64,000 nucleotides of DNA from positions 48,060,847 to 48,124,846 of the forward strand of contig OX359248.1 of assembly GCA_947179485.1 (NCBI GenBank), written 5' to 3'. This DNA is from Allacma fusca. Its lineage: Eukaryota > Arthropoda > Collembola > Symphypleona > Sminthuridae. Below the pieces are notes generated by a model that did not search any database, had not been told where the DNA came from, and saw only the letters and a program-made list of their open reading frames with translations. This document shows, piece after piece, positions 14,969 through 41,180 of the stretch; the first letter of the stretch is position 1, and each line of letters opens with the position of its first letter. The translations under genes and the position numbers were made by a program.

Positions 14969-15240
14969 GTAGGGCCACATATTGTATGTGAGGATCCCAA
15001 TTGGGAGGGAGAAGCGCTATTGTAGCTTAAACTTATAGCTTATAAGCATTGGTAAAAGTGAATAGTCAAGGTCAAAGAACCACTCTGAGTATGTACAAAC
15101 AGGCCAGTGCTGACATATTGATAATTTTTGCAGTTCATATATGCAGAGACTCCAGCTAAACGGATGATAATTCAACCTCCAAAAAGTGAGTGTTTAGAAG
15201 CATTTAATTTTACCACTCTTGACAGGCACTCATTAAAAAG
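14969..15240 (+). other. Shared exon-like segments of unknown gene
   Basis: Two short open stretches are conserved in both duplicate flanks. The first, ending at the TAG at 15023-15025, reads like GPHIVCEDPNWEG. The second, from about 15134, reads YAETPAKRMIIQPPK and is preceded by TTTTGCAG and followed by GTGAGT, as a small exon would be. The copy B equivalents are at 53915-53965 and 54081-54135. I do not recognise the protein. They could be exons of an upstream or alternative transcript, or relics of a transposon. Confidence 0.25.
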
Positions 15241-15846
15241 TCTTAAAAATTATTAAATCTCGATCCATTCAATAAGATTATACAGGGTTGGGACTGATCC
15301 GATCCAAATATTTATTCTGGTCCAATTTAGTTCTAAGTTCGAATTTGAATTAGCCCAAGTTTTGTGTTGAACCAATGAATCTGTTCTAAAGTTTTGAATC
15401 ATATGAGAACCGTTTCTGTATGAGAACCAGACAGGACATTCAGTTGGACCAAGCATACATATGTAGATATATGGACACTCCCGTTAAAGCTAATCCCTAT
15501 TTTGACCGATCTTGCCCATAGCGTAATGACATCCGGTTTCTTCATGAAAATCCCATAACATTTCACATAACGGAGCGTCAATACATATTCGTACAATAAT
15601 TTATGGTGAAATAAGCAATTATTATTAATTTTAATATCCTTAAAAACATTGACTTTACTTCATGTCTGTTAACCAGAACTTGTTCTAGGACATTGGAACA
15701 AATATTTAGAAGTTTGGAAAAGTATTTGCTCCTACTACAGGAATCTAAGTTTGTATTTGTCACTCACGTATGAAACCTAGATTGGGGACATTGTTTCGTA
15801 TCACTCAGATTGAAAGAATTTCTGGAAACAAATAAATAGTACTAAC

Positions 15847-17182
15847 CATGGTAAATAGAATATATATGGTAGTGACAATCCCCATAAGAGCAAACCGCGC
15901 GAAACAAAATCGAACGCGTGACGTCACCGTGGAAGTTTCTTTAGACGAGTTCCCTGTATTCTTATTGTTAGATGTGTTTAGAGGCCTTTTATTTGAGTTT
16001 AATTATAGTTCTAATTCGAAGTAATTTAAAAAATATATATTAATTTGTTCGCTGAAAAACAGGGCATTTAATATGTCATACGCGTGTGCTGCAGCAACAT
16101 GTCCCAGAACAAAAACAACAAAAGTAGTGAGAGGGACGTCTTTGACACTCCACACGTTTCCCAAACATGATAAAATACTGTCAAAAGTTTTGGGGAAGAA
16201 GCGCAAAAGAAAACATAAATTCAAGGTTTTTTCCAAACACCAGTACTGCTGATTACGAAAAATATTTAAAAAGTGAATTGATGGGACTACCGTCAAACAA
16301 ATTACTGAAAAAAGATTCCGTGCTAGAAGTGTTTTCTAATCCTAAGACAGCTTAGCAGACTCCATTAAAAAGCCTTAGACAGTATAGACATTTGTATATA
16401 ATGACAGGAAGGATTTATTTAAAATCAACTAGCCAAGGAGAAAATAAGCAATTAGTAAGTAATATTTTACGCTATAATCCGTTTCCAAAGGCACTATTAG
16501 ATTTACAGATCATTGACGAACATTTGGAAGAAAGCCACAAGTTTGGGATATATGTATTAATTTTGCAATAATTGCTCATTTATATTTGTTTTGCATTATC
16601 TAGTTGCTTTTCTGTGGGTTTCTTCCAAATTTAAAGCAACTAGATTACACAAAAAATATAAACTATGGTCTAAACACAACGGTCATTCAAAATTAGTTTA
16701 TTGCAACCCGGATCTATTGCCACAGAACCTTCGTCCACGAATCAAAATGACACCGAAAAGCAGTCTCTATTCTATTTTTGGGCTACATTTCGTTTAAATC
16801 AAATAAAAAGGTGGGTGAAAATAAATTTGACATTGCTGGTTGTTTAGGATCAATAAGATAAACTTCAAAATCAATATTGTCTCATAGAGGGTTTTGTAAT
16901 TTGAGCAACTTGCGAAAAGCTGCTCCGTATTTGATTATTCAAAAGTTATACTACTGAAATAATATTTACAAATTTTGAAAGGAAAATAAAACTAATAATT
17001 GTCGATTTCTTTTAACTTTAATTAATTACTTTAAGTACTAATTAGCGTCGCAAACAATGGGAAGAAAGACACTTGTTTACAAGTGTAGGGTATGGATGAA
17101 AAATTAATCATCTTCCCCCGTGACGTCACCATAAGTGAAACTCCGCCCTCTTTTCTACTGTGTAGGGATTGTCACCCCGTTG
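15847..17182. mobile_element. DNA transposon (hAT- or P-like) with 8-bp target duplication
   Basis: The element is flanked by the 8-bp direct repeat GTACTAAC (15839-15846 and 17183-17190). The paralogous flank near 54325 lacks it, so this is a confirmed insertion. The ends share an inverted core: GTGACAATCCC near the left end (15876) and, reversed, at the right (17163-17176). Subterminal palindromes GTGACGTCAC occur at both ends (about 15918 and 17120). Internal plus-strand reading frames at 16167-16354 and near 16399-16570 look like remnants of a coding region, but I cannot assign a transposase family. An 8-bp duplication fits hAT, P or Merlin elements. The frames are short, so this copy is not autonomous. 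Confidence 0.75.
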
Positions 17183-18409
17183 GTACTAACGGAAAATAGA
17201 TATGTTTACAATCCAAATATTTTCTGCTCCAAGTTTTACTCCTTTTGATAGACTTGTCTATGTGCCCAGATCTCAAAAATCTCTCAGCCACAGGTCTTTG
17301 GTCCTGCTCTTGGACCAGGCCTGACCAATACTTGAACTCCACTGATATAGCATCACCCTTTAAAGCATCAGTCTTTAAATGACTGTTTTTATACCAGGAA
17401 AAATTAAAATAGTGGAAAATGGGTATGAGTCAAACTTTTTAGACACCTATAGAGAACATGCTTGTACCTTATTAAGTCAAGCGAACACTTCAGTTTATCA
17501 TTTAATTACCACAGGCATAAGTATTCAATGTAATTTCTGATTTATTTTTTGCGTAAGAGCTACAATCGTCTCATCAAATATTTCCTTTTTTGTGAATCCT
17601 ATTTTCTGATACATGTTTTGACTTTAGTTGTACAGTATGGAATGCATAATGCATTAGGGTACAGTTTTTGTTAATGTTATGTGTTATGTTAAAGTTCACC
17701 TGGGGATGCTATTTATTGTTAATTGTTTAGCTTTTGTTAATTATACCCATTTATTAATTTATACACATCCATTGATCAATAGTAATTGAACAATGCTATT
17801 AGATATGTCTCGATATTCTTTACTGGTGATCGGCTTCATCTCATGGGTTTAGACTTTTAATGACAAGCTCAAACTTCCAATTAGTTTCTAAATGTCTGAG
17901 GTAAATTGAATTGCTGCTGAAGAAAAATGCTGTCACTCAGAGTCACGGACCTGAGATCCCACGCAAATAAATTTTACGGAGATAAATAATCGAGCCTCGC
18001 GCAGGCTTCCTTTTTCATGGGAATTACGTTAGAATTACATAGACAGAGTATTCAGTCATATTCTAGCCCGCACTTGATGATTTCAGTTCTGATAAACTTT
18101 GTCACAAAGGTCTAGCAAAAGGGTTGGAGGAGGTATTACTCCCCTGGCTCATGTCTTTGACTTTCAACAGGCAAAAAATGTTATGACTCAACATTCAACC
18201 ATTGAGTAGTAATTTGAGGTCGAAGTGCTAATAGTAAAAAAGTGTCGTGGATTTGTTGTTGCTCTTGTTTGTCATTCATTCGTTTACTGAACAAATATCA
18301 GTGGAGTCTCTCTGGCTCCATAGAAGTAATAATCCAAGGCTGCGAAGCTTATAGGCAGAAATAGCCGGTGGCCGATAGTGTCACAATATTATTGCGGACT
18401 GGTTTAACA

Positions 18410-31883
<13,474 letters not shown>

Positions 31884-33278
31884 GAGTTCAGCAATAGTGG
31901 GAAATTATTTTTAGTTGTTCGGAATATTTTGAAATACTTCATACTGTATTTCATATAGTATTCTAGAATGCATTCCGTATTTTCTCACCACCTGTTCGCG
32001 TTTTTTGTTTTGCATTTTGTCCCCAGTAAAAATTCTTGTGTATTTTGTATCTCATATTTTGAAAAGTTGTCAGATGGTATTTTGTGGGTTTAATTACCTC
32101 ACTGTGTTATCTGGCCGTCCGTCTTTTTTTTATTCCGGTAGCTGTGTACGTGCTGTATACATATTACGTGACTACTATTTAACGCTAATACCTAAATAAT
32201 TCATATTCGCTTGTTGATTATCGGGTTATTCATAACTTTGTACTCACGGAAAACATACGCGTACACAACCCCAGAATTTAATTAGTAATATTGTAAACAC
32301 ATATATGTTCATCATATTCCCAATTTACTTTACGTCAGGAACGAATAAAATCCTTGGTTGTGCATTTGATTTAAAAAATTCCATAATCCTGTTAAAATCT
32401 AAGACCAGTTTCCTTCCTACCTCAGTAATCCGTTACACTTCTTTTTGAACATGTCTATAATTAATCGTTAACTTAAAGGTTTAACTTGAGGTTAACACAT
32501 CAAAACCCATGTAACTCACCTTTCGACAAGGAAAATAAACTGGAATCCCTTCCTTGCTCAAACGTTTCAACTTCCGTAAAAGGCTTTCGTTTCCGTAACA
32601 TATTTATGCTTTGGCGTGCTTATACTCGCTAGATGGACTTGTCTTACTCGCGCTCCGACCAATGGGAAGATTTTTGATTTTGTGTTTAAACCAACGGAGG
32701 TATTCAAGTGTGAGGATTTCAAAAATAATAAGAAATTCAACTAGTATGTATGTAATTCTTCGTCCTGGATTTTCGAAGTCAGGTGAGTTTTAAAGGAAAA
32801 TTAATTCAATTGTCTACTTAAATTAAGGCTCTGTCACTTATGCGAAAAGGATTCTTAGACATTGGAAATGTCCATGTTAAATCCCTCCAAACAAATTTTG
32901 AAGTTCAGTAAATTATAACGTGATGTCCAAGCCGGAATTTTTTAGGAAAGTTGATTCCGTTTACAAATAAAAGAACTTTAAAGGAGTGCTGACTGACGAT
33001 TGGAAATGTGAGAAAACTGTTTCAGGTTAAATTTTGAAATTCTGAAGGTTGCATGTTACGCCTAGAACACGATTTTCTTGTGAACGTCAATCACGGTTTT
33101 ATGTTGAGCAAAGCATGGAAGCCAATTATTATTCCGAAATTGTTAGATTAAGAAAAAACTAGCACAGCGTCAGCCAGCAATTGCTGGCTCAGCGAGGCAA
33201 ACGTAAATAGGGAAAGCAGTAAATAGTTGTATGAAATAGCATAATAATAGCACAACCCTAATAAAAGTGTAGACTAAC
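31884..33278. other. Downstream region of ABCC copy A, no gene seen
   Basis: This holds the 3' UTR and spacer. An AATAAA at about 32345 is a possible polyadenylation signal. 31916-32090 is rich in GTATTTT / AAATAC motifs like those in the element at 13771-14496. A perfect 16-bp palindrome GCCAGCAATTGCTGGC lies at 33173-33188. No ORF with a recognisable domain. Confidence 0.6.
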
Positions 33279-33282
33279 ATAC

Positions 33283-33839
33283 TGTTAACCAATATTTAGC
33301 TTTATGACTCTCAATACATGTAATGATAACATCAGCATACATATCTATACTACCCAGTTGTAAAAACATATGAAATTACGTTAGGTACCGGCCCTAACTT
33401 AATATTATTGGTCAAAATGAAAACTAAAGAAAATACTGGAGGTGGGCTCTTGTGTGCTCACCTCCGTATAAAACTTCGTGCCTCCGAAGGCACGAAGAGG
33501 AGAGTAACTTCAGAACCCAAGCTAAGCTGAACAAGCAGATCGGGCGTGAGACAAGAACTTTACTGTGTAGCCATACTCGCATAATATCAATAAAGACTAT
33601 ACACGAGTGAGAATTCCGTATTACTGCATACGCATCTTATTTTCGTATCTCTCTCCATACATTGAGAGTGAACCCGCAATCCCTCACTCCAAGTGTGTGA
33701 ATCTCTACCGTCTACACATTTCCCCGTCATTCTCTCTCTCAATTCCTAGTTTTCCTAATTTAATTCCATTATATTGGCTCCCTTTCATTTTCCTCCGAGG
33801 GCAAAGTGATGACATTCCATAACAACATTAATTTTAACA
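33283..33839 (+). repeat. Gypsy 5' LTR
   Basis: 557 bp, TGTTAACC...TTTTAACA. It differs from the 3' LTR at two positions (G/A near 33821 and T/A near 33833). Contains TATAAAA at 33467-33473 and a polyadenylation signal AATAAA at 33589-33594. The 71-codon ORF inside it occurs in both LTRs and is probably incidental. Confidence 0.97.
33439..33497 (+). promoter_or_regulatory. Gypsy LTR core promoter with flanking hairpins
   Basis: TATAAAA at 33467-33473 is preceded by an inverted repeat GGAGGTG...CACCTCC (33439-33465). It is followed directly by a perfect 10-bp stem CTTCGTGCCT / AGGCACGAAG with a 4-base loop (33474-33497). Transcription would be expected to start near 33495-33505. The same arrangement is in the 3' LTR. 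Confidence 0.6.
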
Positions 33840-33863
33840 TGGTCGAGGTGCGGGTCTCGACGG
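33840..33863 (+). promoter_or_regulatory. Candidate primer-binding site of the Gypsy element
   Basis: The bases right after the 5' LTR start TGG, as tRNA-primed sites do (TGGTCGAGGTGCGGGTCTCG). The match to a tRNA 3' end is imperfect; tRNA-Ala is the nearest I can recall, with gaps. Bases 33842-33861 form a hairpin (GTCGAG...CTCGAC), so the priming mode is uncertain. Confidence 0.35.
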
Positions 33864-34060
33864 TTCTCAAAAAATTCAGGTTCGTAAGCCCATTATAAAA
33901 CTATTTTCCTCTATTTTTAGAACAATTCTGTGCAAAAAATACTTGTGGCGTAAGCCGCTAAACAGAAATCTGCCCAAATGTTTCATTTTTTCCTATCACA
34001 TTATCAACCCAAATCCTCGTGGCGTCAGCCGCCGCCGAAGGCTATGCCCAAAATTTCTAA

Positions 34061-36710
34061 AAACTGTCTCACGTCTCCCCGTGTCTCATCTCTCGTCACG
34101 ATATACGTTTTATTAGAGTAATAGAACTCGACAACCATCCAGAATTTATTAGCTGCAATAACCAAAAATATATAGCTCTATTACTAAGTGAAGCAGCACT
34201 CGTTGAACTTACTCCTGAAGACCAAGTGCGTGCACGTGCAAAGTATAGTCACTTATCCGCAACACGTGCACTATATCTATACAAGTTCTACAAACTGTTC
34301 AAAACAAAGCTGCCTCGCTACGTTAATTCTGACATTGAACCCCAACCAGTTGATCGAAGTGATATTAAAGTTATCCGCAAAAATCCCAGCCGCATTCCTC
34401 GGTCAATCAACACCTCTACGAGCTTGCCTGACACCATCGTGGTGACCGTCCCAGACGACATTCTCACCCACGTACCATCGAGTGAAGGCGAAACTGACAC
34501 CGAAGAACCAACACCGGAGCCCACAACACCTCTTGGATGCTTTGCAAGTTTCACCCCTAGTAGGACGTCTACACCTACAGTCTCTTCTGGTCCAGCAGCT
34601 CATGACTCAATCTTCGATCAACGTCACCAAGTAAGTACAAACCTTGACTTATCTTATAATCATACTCTCACGGGAACTCCCGTAGCTCCACATCCACAAC
34701 CAGCATCATCTCGTCTCTTCACTACCCGAGACTACATTGAAGACGTCGCACAAAAATTAGTGGATGACATCAAAACCAAACAAGAAATTGACTCCTCTGG
34801 AACGAGCATTCTCACGTACGCTCATTACCAACAATTACTATATGATCTTCAATTAACAACAGAAGTTACATCTGACGGTACCTTCCTCAACACCAGAGAA
34901 ACATTTACACGGATTGTTGCCCGAATTCTCCGCATCTTTACACTTTGGCAAACAAATTCCACTGAATTTGCATCCATCATAGAAGAAATTGAGGACATAC
35001 AAACGTCATTATTGGCATCTGAATTTTGTCCAACTGTGACTACAACTCCTGTCACGACAACTACTCCTTCTGTGTCCACAACTAAAACCCCTACATTTGT
35101 CATAGAAACACACAGCTATACTCCAGGCATCAACGCCTGGACCACGCGGCTCCAGGCCGCCCAAAAATTCTACTCAGAACATTACCCATCTTCTCAGTTA
35201 CGCATATTACTTAGGCTTGGTACAGGAATTTCATTTAACCTCCAAATACACCCACAACCATTGTCATTTCTCTTCTCAGCAAGCTTACAAGGAAGGTCTC
35301 TTCCTGCTCGACCAGGAATTCATTTCCATTGCTACTCAGACCTATCCTGACCTTTTTTCTGCTCCCGTTATTACTCCAGACACTCACGATAACACTCATT
35401 CCCATACAGCTCCACAGGACAACAAAGCCGTCCTTATCCCGGACGCTGAAACCACAGCCGCCTACGACAGTGACAACCCTATCTATAACATCAACCTAAC
35501 TCCTCCACCTCCTCCTGACTCCGACTCTGACTCAGGATCACTCCACTCAGAATCCCTCCATTTCACGACCGCTACAGACAGCTTTTCCTCTTCTCGTTCA
35601 ACTTCTCCTCTTCCGACTCCTCCACCTATTCCTCCACCTATTCCTCCGAAAACCACAACAATGGACTACAATCGATTCCTTTTTGACAAACCCACTTACC
35701 CTTCATCCAAAATCTCCTCCGAAGAATTATCGGAGTTCTTACTACGCTGTGATGACTTTTTCAACACTTTTCAAACCGATGATAAGATGAAAAAATCTTA
35801 TGTGTATAGGAAACTCTCCGATGCAACAAAAACAGGCAAGGATTATTTATCTCATTATTACAACCTCACATCTACTTCTCGTCAAACTTACGCCCAGTTT
35901 CGCGATGAAATTTTGAACAAAATGCCACGGGATATTCCAGACAGCAAAAGTAAACTTTTATACGCCCTATCCATGACTCCATATCCACATGAACAGCCAA
36001 CCAAGTTTGTATTAAGAGTTAAGTTTGCTTCAAGCACAGACTGGTCCACATTTCCAGAGGCTACTACAGTGAAAACGTTGTTGGAAAAACTCGACACTAC
36101 TGTCAAGATTTTCATAACCAGCAAGAATTTCAAGATCACCAAATTTACTAATCTCCTCGATGCATTACGAGAGTACGAATCATGTACAACTCCACATCCG
36201 GAACATAGTACAACCATCTCTGATTCCCCGGTTCTTTCCACATCATTGGAAAAAACCCTGGCCACGCTTCTAGAGAAAATCGAAAAATTGGAGGCTAAAG
36301 AAACTCCCATTATGGCAGTCACTCAACATGCTCAGCCACAGCGCTCACAGTACAACAATTTTCCACATGCACAAGCTTCTAACATTCCACGAACATACAC
36401 ATGTTACAAGTGTAACCAAACCGGCCACACAGGACGGTATTGTCCGACTCAACCTACTCTGCCTCAGAATCCAGCTAACCAATCCCCAGAAATATGCGGG
36501 CGTTGCTCCCGTCCAGGCCATCATGCAAATCGTTGCAGGCAATCTATGCCCATGCATTACCAGCGATTCCCACAATATCTTCAACAACGACGAGAAGAAA
36601 GACAACAGCAACTGCAGAACCAGCCTTTAAACACCAACGGGCAGGCTCCACAAGGCCTGCCCCGACGCCAGCTTCTGCCTATACAAGCTGCAGATCACCA
36701 AACATCTTAA
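34061..36710 (+). pseudogene. Gypsy gag (frameshifted)
   Basis: Gag-like reading frame with one frameshift near 35180-35216: frame open from 34061 to about 35200, then another frame to the stop at 36708-36710. No in-frame ATG precedes the conserved N-terminal part, so the original start is lost or non-AUG. The C-terminal part has two CCHC zinc knuckles of the CX2CX4HX4C type at 36402-36443 and 36495-36536, typical of nucleocapsid. Low-complexity Ser/Thr/Pro linkers lie between. It would package the element RNA. As it stands it cannot give one full Gag. Confidence 0.85.
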
Positions 36711-39700
36711 GACAACCACTAATAATCCCCTCAATAACTACAGAATGTACTACTCACATCAGTGTACACTCCTTATCATGCTCGCTTAAAATCATTGTCC
36801 ATATCACCGGCATTAGTCTCCCGTGTCTTATCGACACATGAGCAGCCGCCTCCTTAATCCATCCATCTTATGTTCCACCTGGTTCCCCAATCACGGACAG
36901 TAAACTTACACTTATCGACGCATCAGGAAATCACATGCCCAACACAGGACTAACCCTTGTCAAAATCAAGATAGGAAAATGTACATTTCTACACCCCTTT
37001 ATCATTGCTCCTTCCACAGCTCTTCGCTGCATCTTGGAAACAGACTTCTTATATTCTAAAGGAGGATTCCTTATCAACACTGAGAAAAATATCCTATCCA
37101 ACAAGTTTACTGCAGAAATTCCACTAATCCATACTCTTCTACAACACGACAATGCACTTAAGGAACAATGCGAAATACCAGTGGCACCCCAAGAAAAGTC
37201 ATCAACCAGAACACAACTGTCAAATAAATCTCATTCTGACAAAAACCAGGAAGCCAACTTCCGGCCACACCCTTGCTTATCCCTTGCTACACCACCTGTG
37301 ACCTCTTTTCCAGTCTCCACGTCTACCCAAACTATTCCCACTTTTCAAGACACAGCTTCTCAAACAATATCAACAACGAAAACAAAAACTACACATGGGA
37401 ATAAATATTCCCCACCTCAAAACAAATATTCTCCAACTCCAGACACGACTTCTGATGAAACAGACCACGAATACTTTCATAGCTCAACCCATCCACTTCG
37501 CCGACGTATCTCTACTTCCCGTAAAATTACACTCAAAACTCCACCTACTCCCATATCATCCGTATCAACTACACCTTCTCAACCGTCCAAATTTACAACA
37601 ATTCCTATTGTGTGTTTCCAATACCATGGAAGACGATATTCTCCGAGTAAATGGCCAACAGGTCATTCCACCCCGATGCCATATCACAATATCCACTATC
37701 CACACCAGTACAGAAACTTCCCCTCTTTACTTCCAACCTCACAGCTCTTTACATACACAATATCACATACTTGCTCCTCATGCAATTCTCTCTCCAAATT
37801 CATAATTCTTCCTTCTCACAAATCCAACTTCTATGACTATAACTTTACCAGACGGTTTGGGCCTAGGAAACTTAACCCCTTTTGATACACAAGATAATTC
37901 TATGAAACCGATACATATCAATGCGATCAATACTTCCAAATTGGAGAATGAAATAGCATCATTTAAAATTAATCCCGAATTACTTCCGAATGATCAAATT
38001 AAACTCCGCACACTGTTAAAAGAATACAGAAACTCTTTTGCTTTTCATCCCCATGAACTGGGTAAATGTTCAACCATACCTTTTAAGGTTGAGCTTCAAC
38101 ACGGAGGACTCATAGCCCACAAACCATACAAAACATCCGCCTACCAAGACGCTATAATCGACGCAGAGGTGAAAAAATTGTTAGATAATGATATCATTGA
38201 GCCCCCTACTTCTCCATTCAGTAGTCCCGTCATTATAGTATTCAAAAAGCCAAATGACTAGGGCAGACGAAAACCACGCATGGTTATTGATTTCCGATCC
38301 CTCAACGCTATTACTAAGGCAATGCATTCGCCGTTACCTTCTATTGATGAGATTCTCAGAAGACTCCAAAAACAACGCTATTTTTCAACTCTAGACCTCG
38401 CCTCAGGTTTTCATCAGATAACGGTGGAGCCAGCCTCCAGAGAAAAACTTAGCTTCATAACCAGAAATGGACAGTATCAATATAAAGACATGCCATTTGG
38501 AACCAAAAACTCTCCATCGCATTTCTGTAGAGTCTGATGTTATTCTAGCCGATCTCAAGTATAATACTGCCATGGTCTATGTGGACGATCTTGTTATCGC
38601 TAGCCAAACCATTGAGGACCATATTTCTAAACTGAGAAAAATATTCGTACGCTTCGCCCAGCATAATTTAAAGTTTGAGCCAACCAAATGTAAATTTGGC
38701 TACACAATAATCAATCTCCTTGGCTTTACAATCACTGCTTATGGAATCTAGCCCTACGAAGATAACCTCGATGGATTACGGAAGATGCCTGCCCCAACCA
38801 ACATCACTTTAGTCCAGTCGTTCCTTGGAATGGCTAACTTCTTTAGAAGATTTGTCCCGAACTTTGCCCATATAGCTGCGCCTTTACGAGAACTCACAAC
38901 GAAGAACACACCGTTCGAGTGGAGTCACGAATGTGAACAGGCGTTTCAAGCTCTCAAAAATCTCTTATTATGCAAACCAGTCTTAGCACATTATGACCCT
39001 CAAAAAGCAACATATTTATGTACCGACGCTTCCTACCAAGTCTTCTTTCTAAGTAGACGACTAAACAAATATGAAATCAAATACCACATCCGACTTCTAG
39101 AACTTCTAGCCATAACTTGGTCCGTTATGAAACTCAAGGAATATTTACTTGGAATACACTTCACTGTCAAAACCGACCACCACTCTTTGTGTTACATTCT
39201 TAAAAGTAAAGATGATCTCGACCCAAAATTACAGCGTTTACAACTCATGTTAATGCCTTATGATATCAACATAAAATACGTCAAAGGCACCACTCATAAG
39301 GTTGCAGACTGCCTAAGCAGAAATCCATTTCAAGAGCCCACACACTCACAGACAGATGACGATGCCTGCCAGTCTGTTCGTACAATAGACATTGGTACTC
39401 TCCGGGAAGAACAAGCAAAAGATCCAGCACTTATGGAAATAATTAATAAACTTCCAACAAATTGGAGAGTACGTTCAACATACGCTCTTTACAATAATAT
39501 TTTATACAAGCACAACAGAAAAATGGGAGAAAAATCTCTACTCATGATACCACAACACATGGTCCCGGATATAATCAGACGTCACCATAACCCAGTGTCC
39601 CACACAGGACACACCAAGGCTCTGAAGGAAATACAACAAAGTTACTACTGGAAAACCATGAGTAAGGACATCAAGGAATTTATACAATCATGTACATTTT

Positions 39701-41180
39701 GTCAAGAAAGAAAAACTCCCCGTGGACAGAAACAGCCAGGAGAATTTCAGTTCATTCCCATTCCCCTCAGACCCTTCGAAAGAATACAGCTCGACGTCCA
39801 GGGTCCGTTAACCAATAAAGAAGGTCGTCCAAGATATATCATCACTGCCATTTGCTATCTCACTAAATTTCTAGTAACTGAAGTTGTAGCTACAGCAGAT
39901 GCTAACGCTATAGCAAAATTTATTTTCAACAAAATTGCAGCAGTCTATTCCCTTCCAGAAATTATACAGTCAGACCAAGGTACGGAATTTAACAATGCCG
40001 TCATTACTGAACTCTCAAACATATTCGCCTTCAAGATGCAGTACAGCACAACTTTTCATCCTCAGAGCCAAGGGCTCATAGAACGGACCCATCAGACATT
40101 AGGAGATTCCATTGCTATGTACAGAGCTGAAAATAAGGCCGACTGGCCTGCAGCACTTCCAGCTATTACCTTCCACCTCAATAACACTCCACATAGCTCA
40201 CACGGTTTCACCCCATTCTACGTGTTGCATGGTTTTATGCACGCACCCCGTTAAGAAATGCTTTCCCTACCTTTACTCCCGCAAATCCGAATGTCACAGA
40301 CATGACTGCTCTATGGAAGACTACCCATGAAATTTTAACACGTCAAAGAGAAAGATACGCAGCCCGTGTAAATCAGTCTAAACGTACAGTAACCTAAAAT
40401 ATTGGCGGTAATGTACTCCTTGAGCACACGTCCCCCCAAACTGGTACAAGTACAAAGTTACTTCCCCGATGGAAAGGACCATTTTCTGTTATTGACCAAC
40501 CCTCTGAAGTTAACTACACCATTAGAGGTTGGTTATCTGTTGGTAACACAGTTAAAACTCTCACAGTTCACGTGTCAAGATTGAAACTATTCTATGAACG
40601 CCCTAATGTGTTCACCACTAAATCTCTGCTCAATACAGACTATGCACCTCCATAGCAGGAACCTTCTCCAAATCTAAAGGACATTCCTCAAGAACTAACT
40701 AAATCTACAGATAAACTACGTTCTCCAGACCCTGACATTATCCCCGAGATTATTTCTGAAAAGCCCTCAAGTCCGACACCTGACATTATTCTTGCACCAG
40801 AATTACCAACAAATGGAGATCATGCATTCCCGCTACGGGATACAGTGCCTCCATTCCCTGTCCAACCTACTCCTACTCCTTTTCCCGAAATTCAAGAGCA
40901 ACCTAATAAACCTACGTATAGAGACGCTCTATTGTCTATACCGAAAGATTCCACTGTGGAAATTCCACATTCCTCCTCTATAACAATTCCTAATAAACGT
41001 GTTCGCAGAACACAACATCAATTATTAGAGCTAGAATCTAAACAAATTATCCCCTCAGATTATTATACCCGTCAAGATTCACAATTCAGACGTAGTACAC
41101 GGACTAACATTCATGCTATGGATAGTTTATACCACTATGCAACAGTTCGGCCTACCCATAATCACAGTTATCAGCTATGA
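36494..41180 (+). pseudogene. Gypsy pol (protease-RT-RNase H-integrase), broken
   Basis: Pol overlaps the end of gag in the -1 frame, as expected for ribosomal frameshifting. Domains in order: aspartic protease (active-site motif at 36830-36850, cut by TGA at 36839-36841), reverse transcriptase (YVDD at 38578-38589), RNase H (about 39020-39320, with some 20-30 residues missing after its first Asp), integrase with HHCC zinc finger (about 39580-39710) and catalytic D, D, E at 39793, 39973 and 40081 (35 residues between the last two). A proline-rich tail ends at 41180. Other stops: TAA 37803, TAG 38259, TAG 38749, TAA 40395, TAG 40653. Frameshifts near 37600, 38530 and 40250. The longest intact piece is 38785-40254. 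Not functional as read. Confidence 0.93.

Larger units (their letters stand above)
14515..18409. repeat. Upstream flank of ABCC copy A, paralogous to 53383-56566
   Basis: This block aligns piecewise with 53383-56566 in front of the second ABCC gene, for example 14520 with 53390, 14969 with 53915, 15140 with 54080, and 17190-18409 with 54330-56566. It marks the 5' part of the tandem duplication unit. Copy A carries about 500 bp (15343-15800) and a DNA transposon (15847-17182) that copy B lacks. Copy B carries a different transposon (54790-55775). No host gene is certain. Two short protein-like stretches are shared by both copies (see 14969-15240). The ABCC promoter must lie here, but I could not identify a core promoter. 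Confidence 0.85.

Noticed and set aside
16003-16296. 97-codon minus-strand ORF inside the copy A flank transposon
   Set aside because: No domain, overlaps plus-strand frames, and absent from the paralogous flank. More likely incidental.
33607-33822. 71-codon ORF in the Gypsy LTR
   Set aside because: It lies across R/U5 of the LTR and simply occurs twice because the LTR does. No domain.
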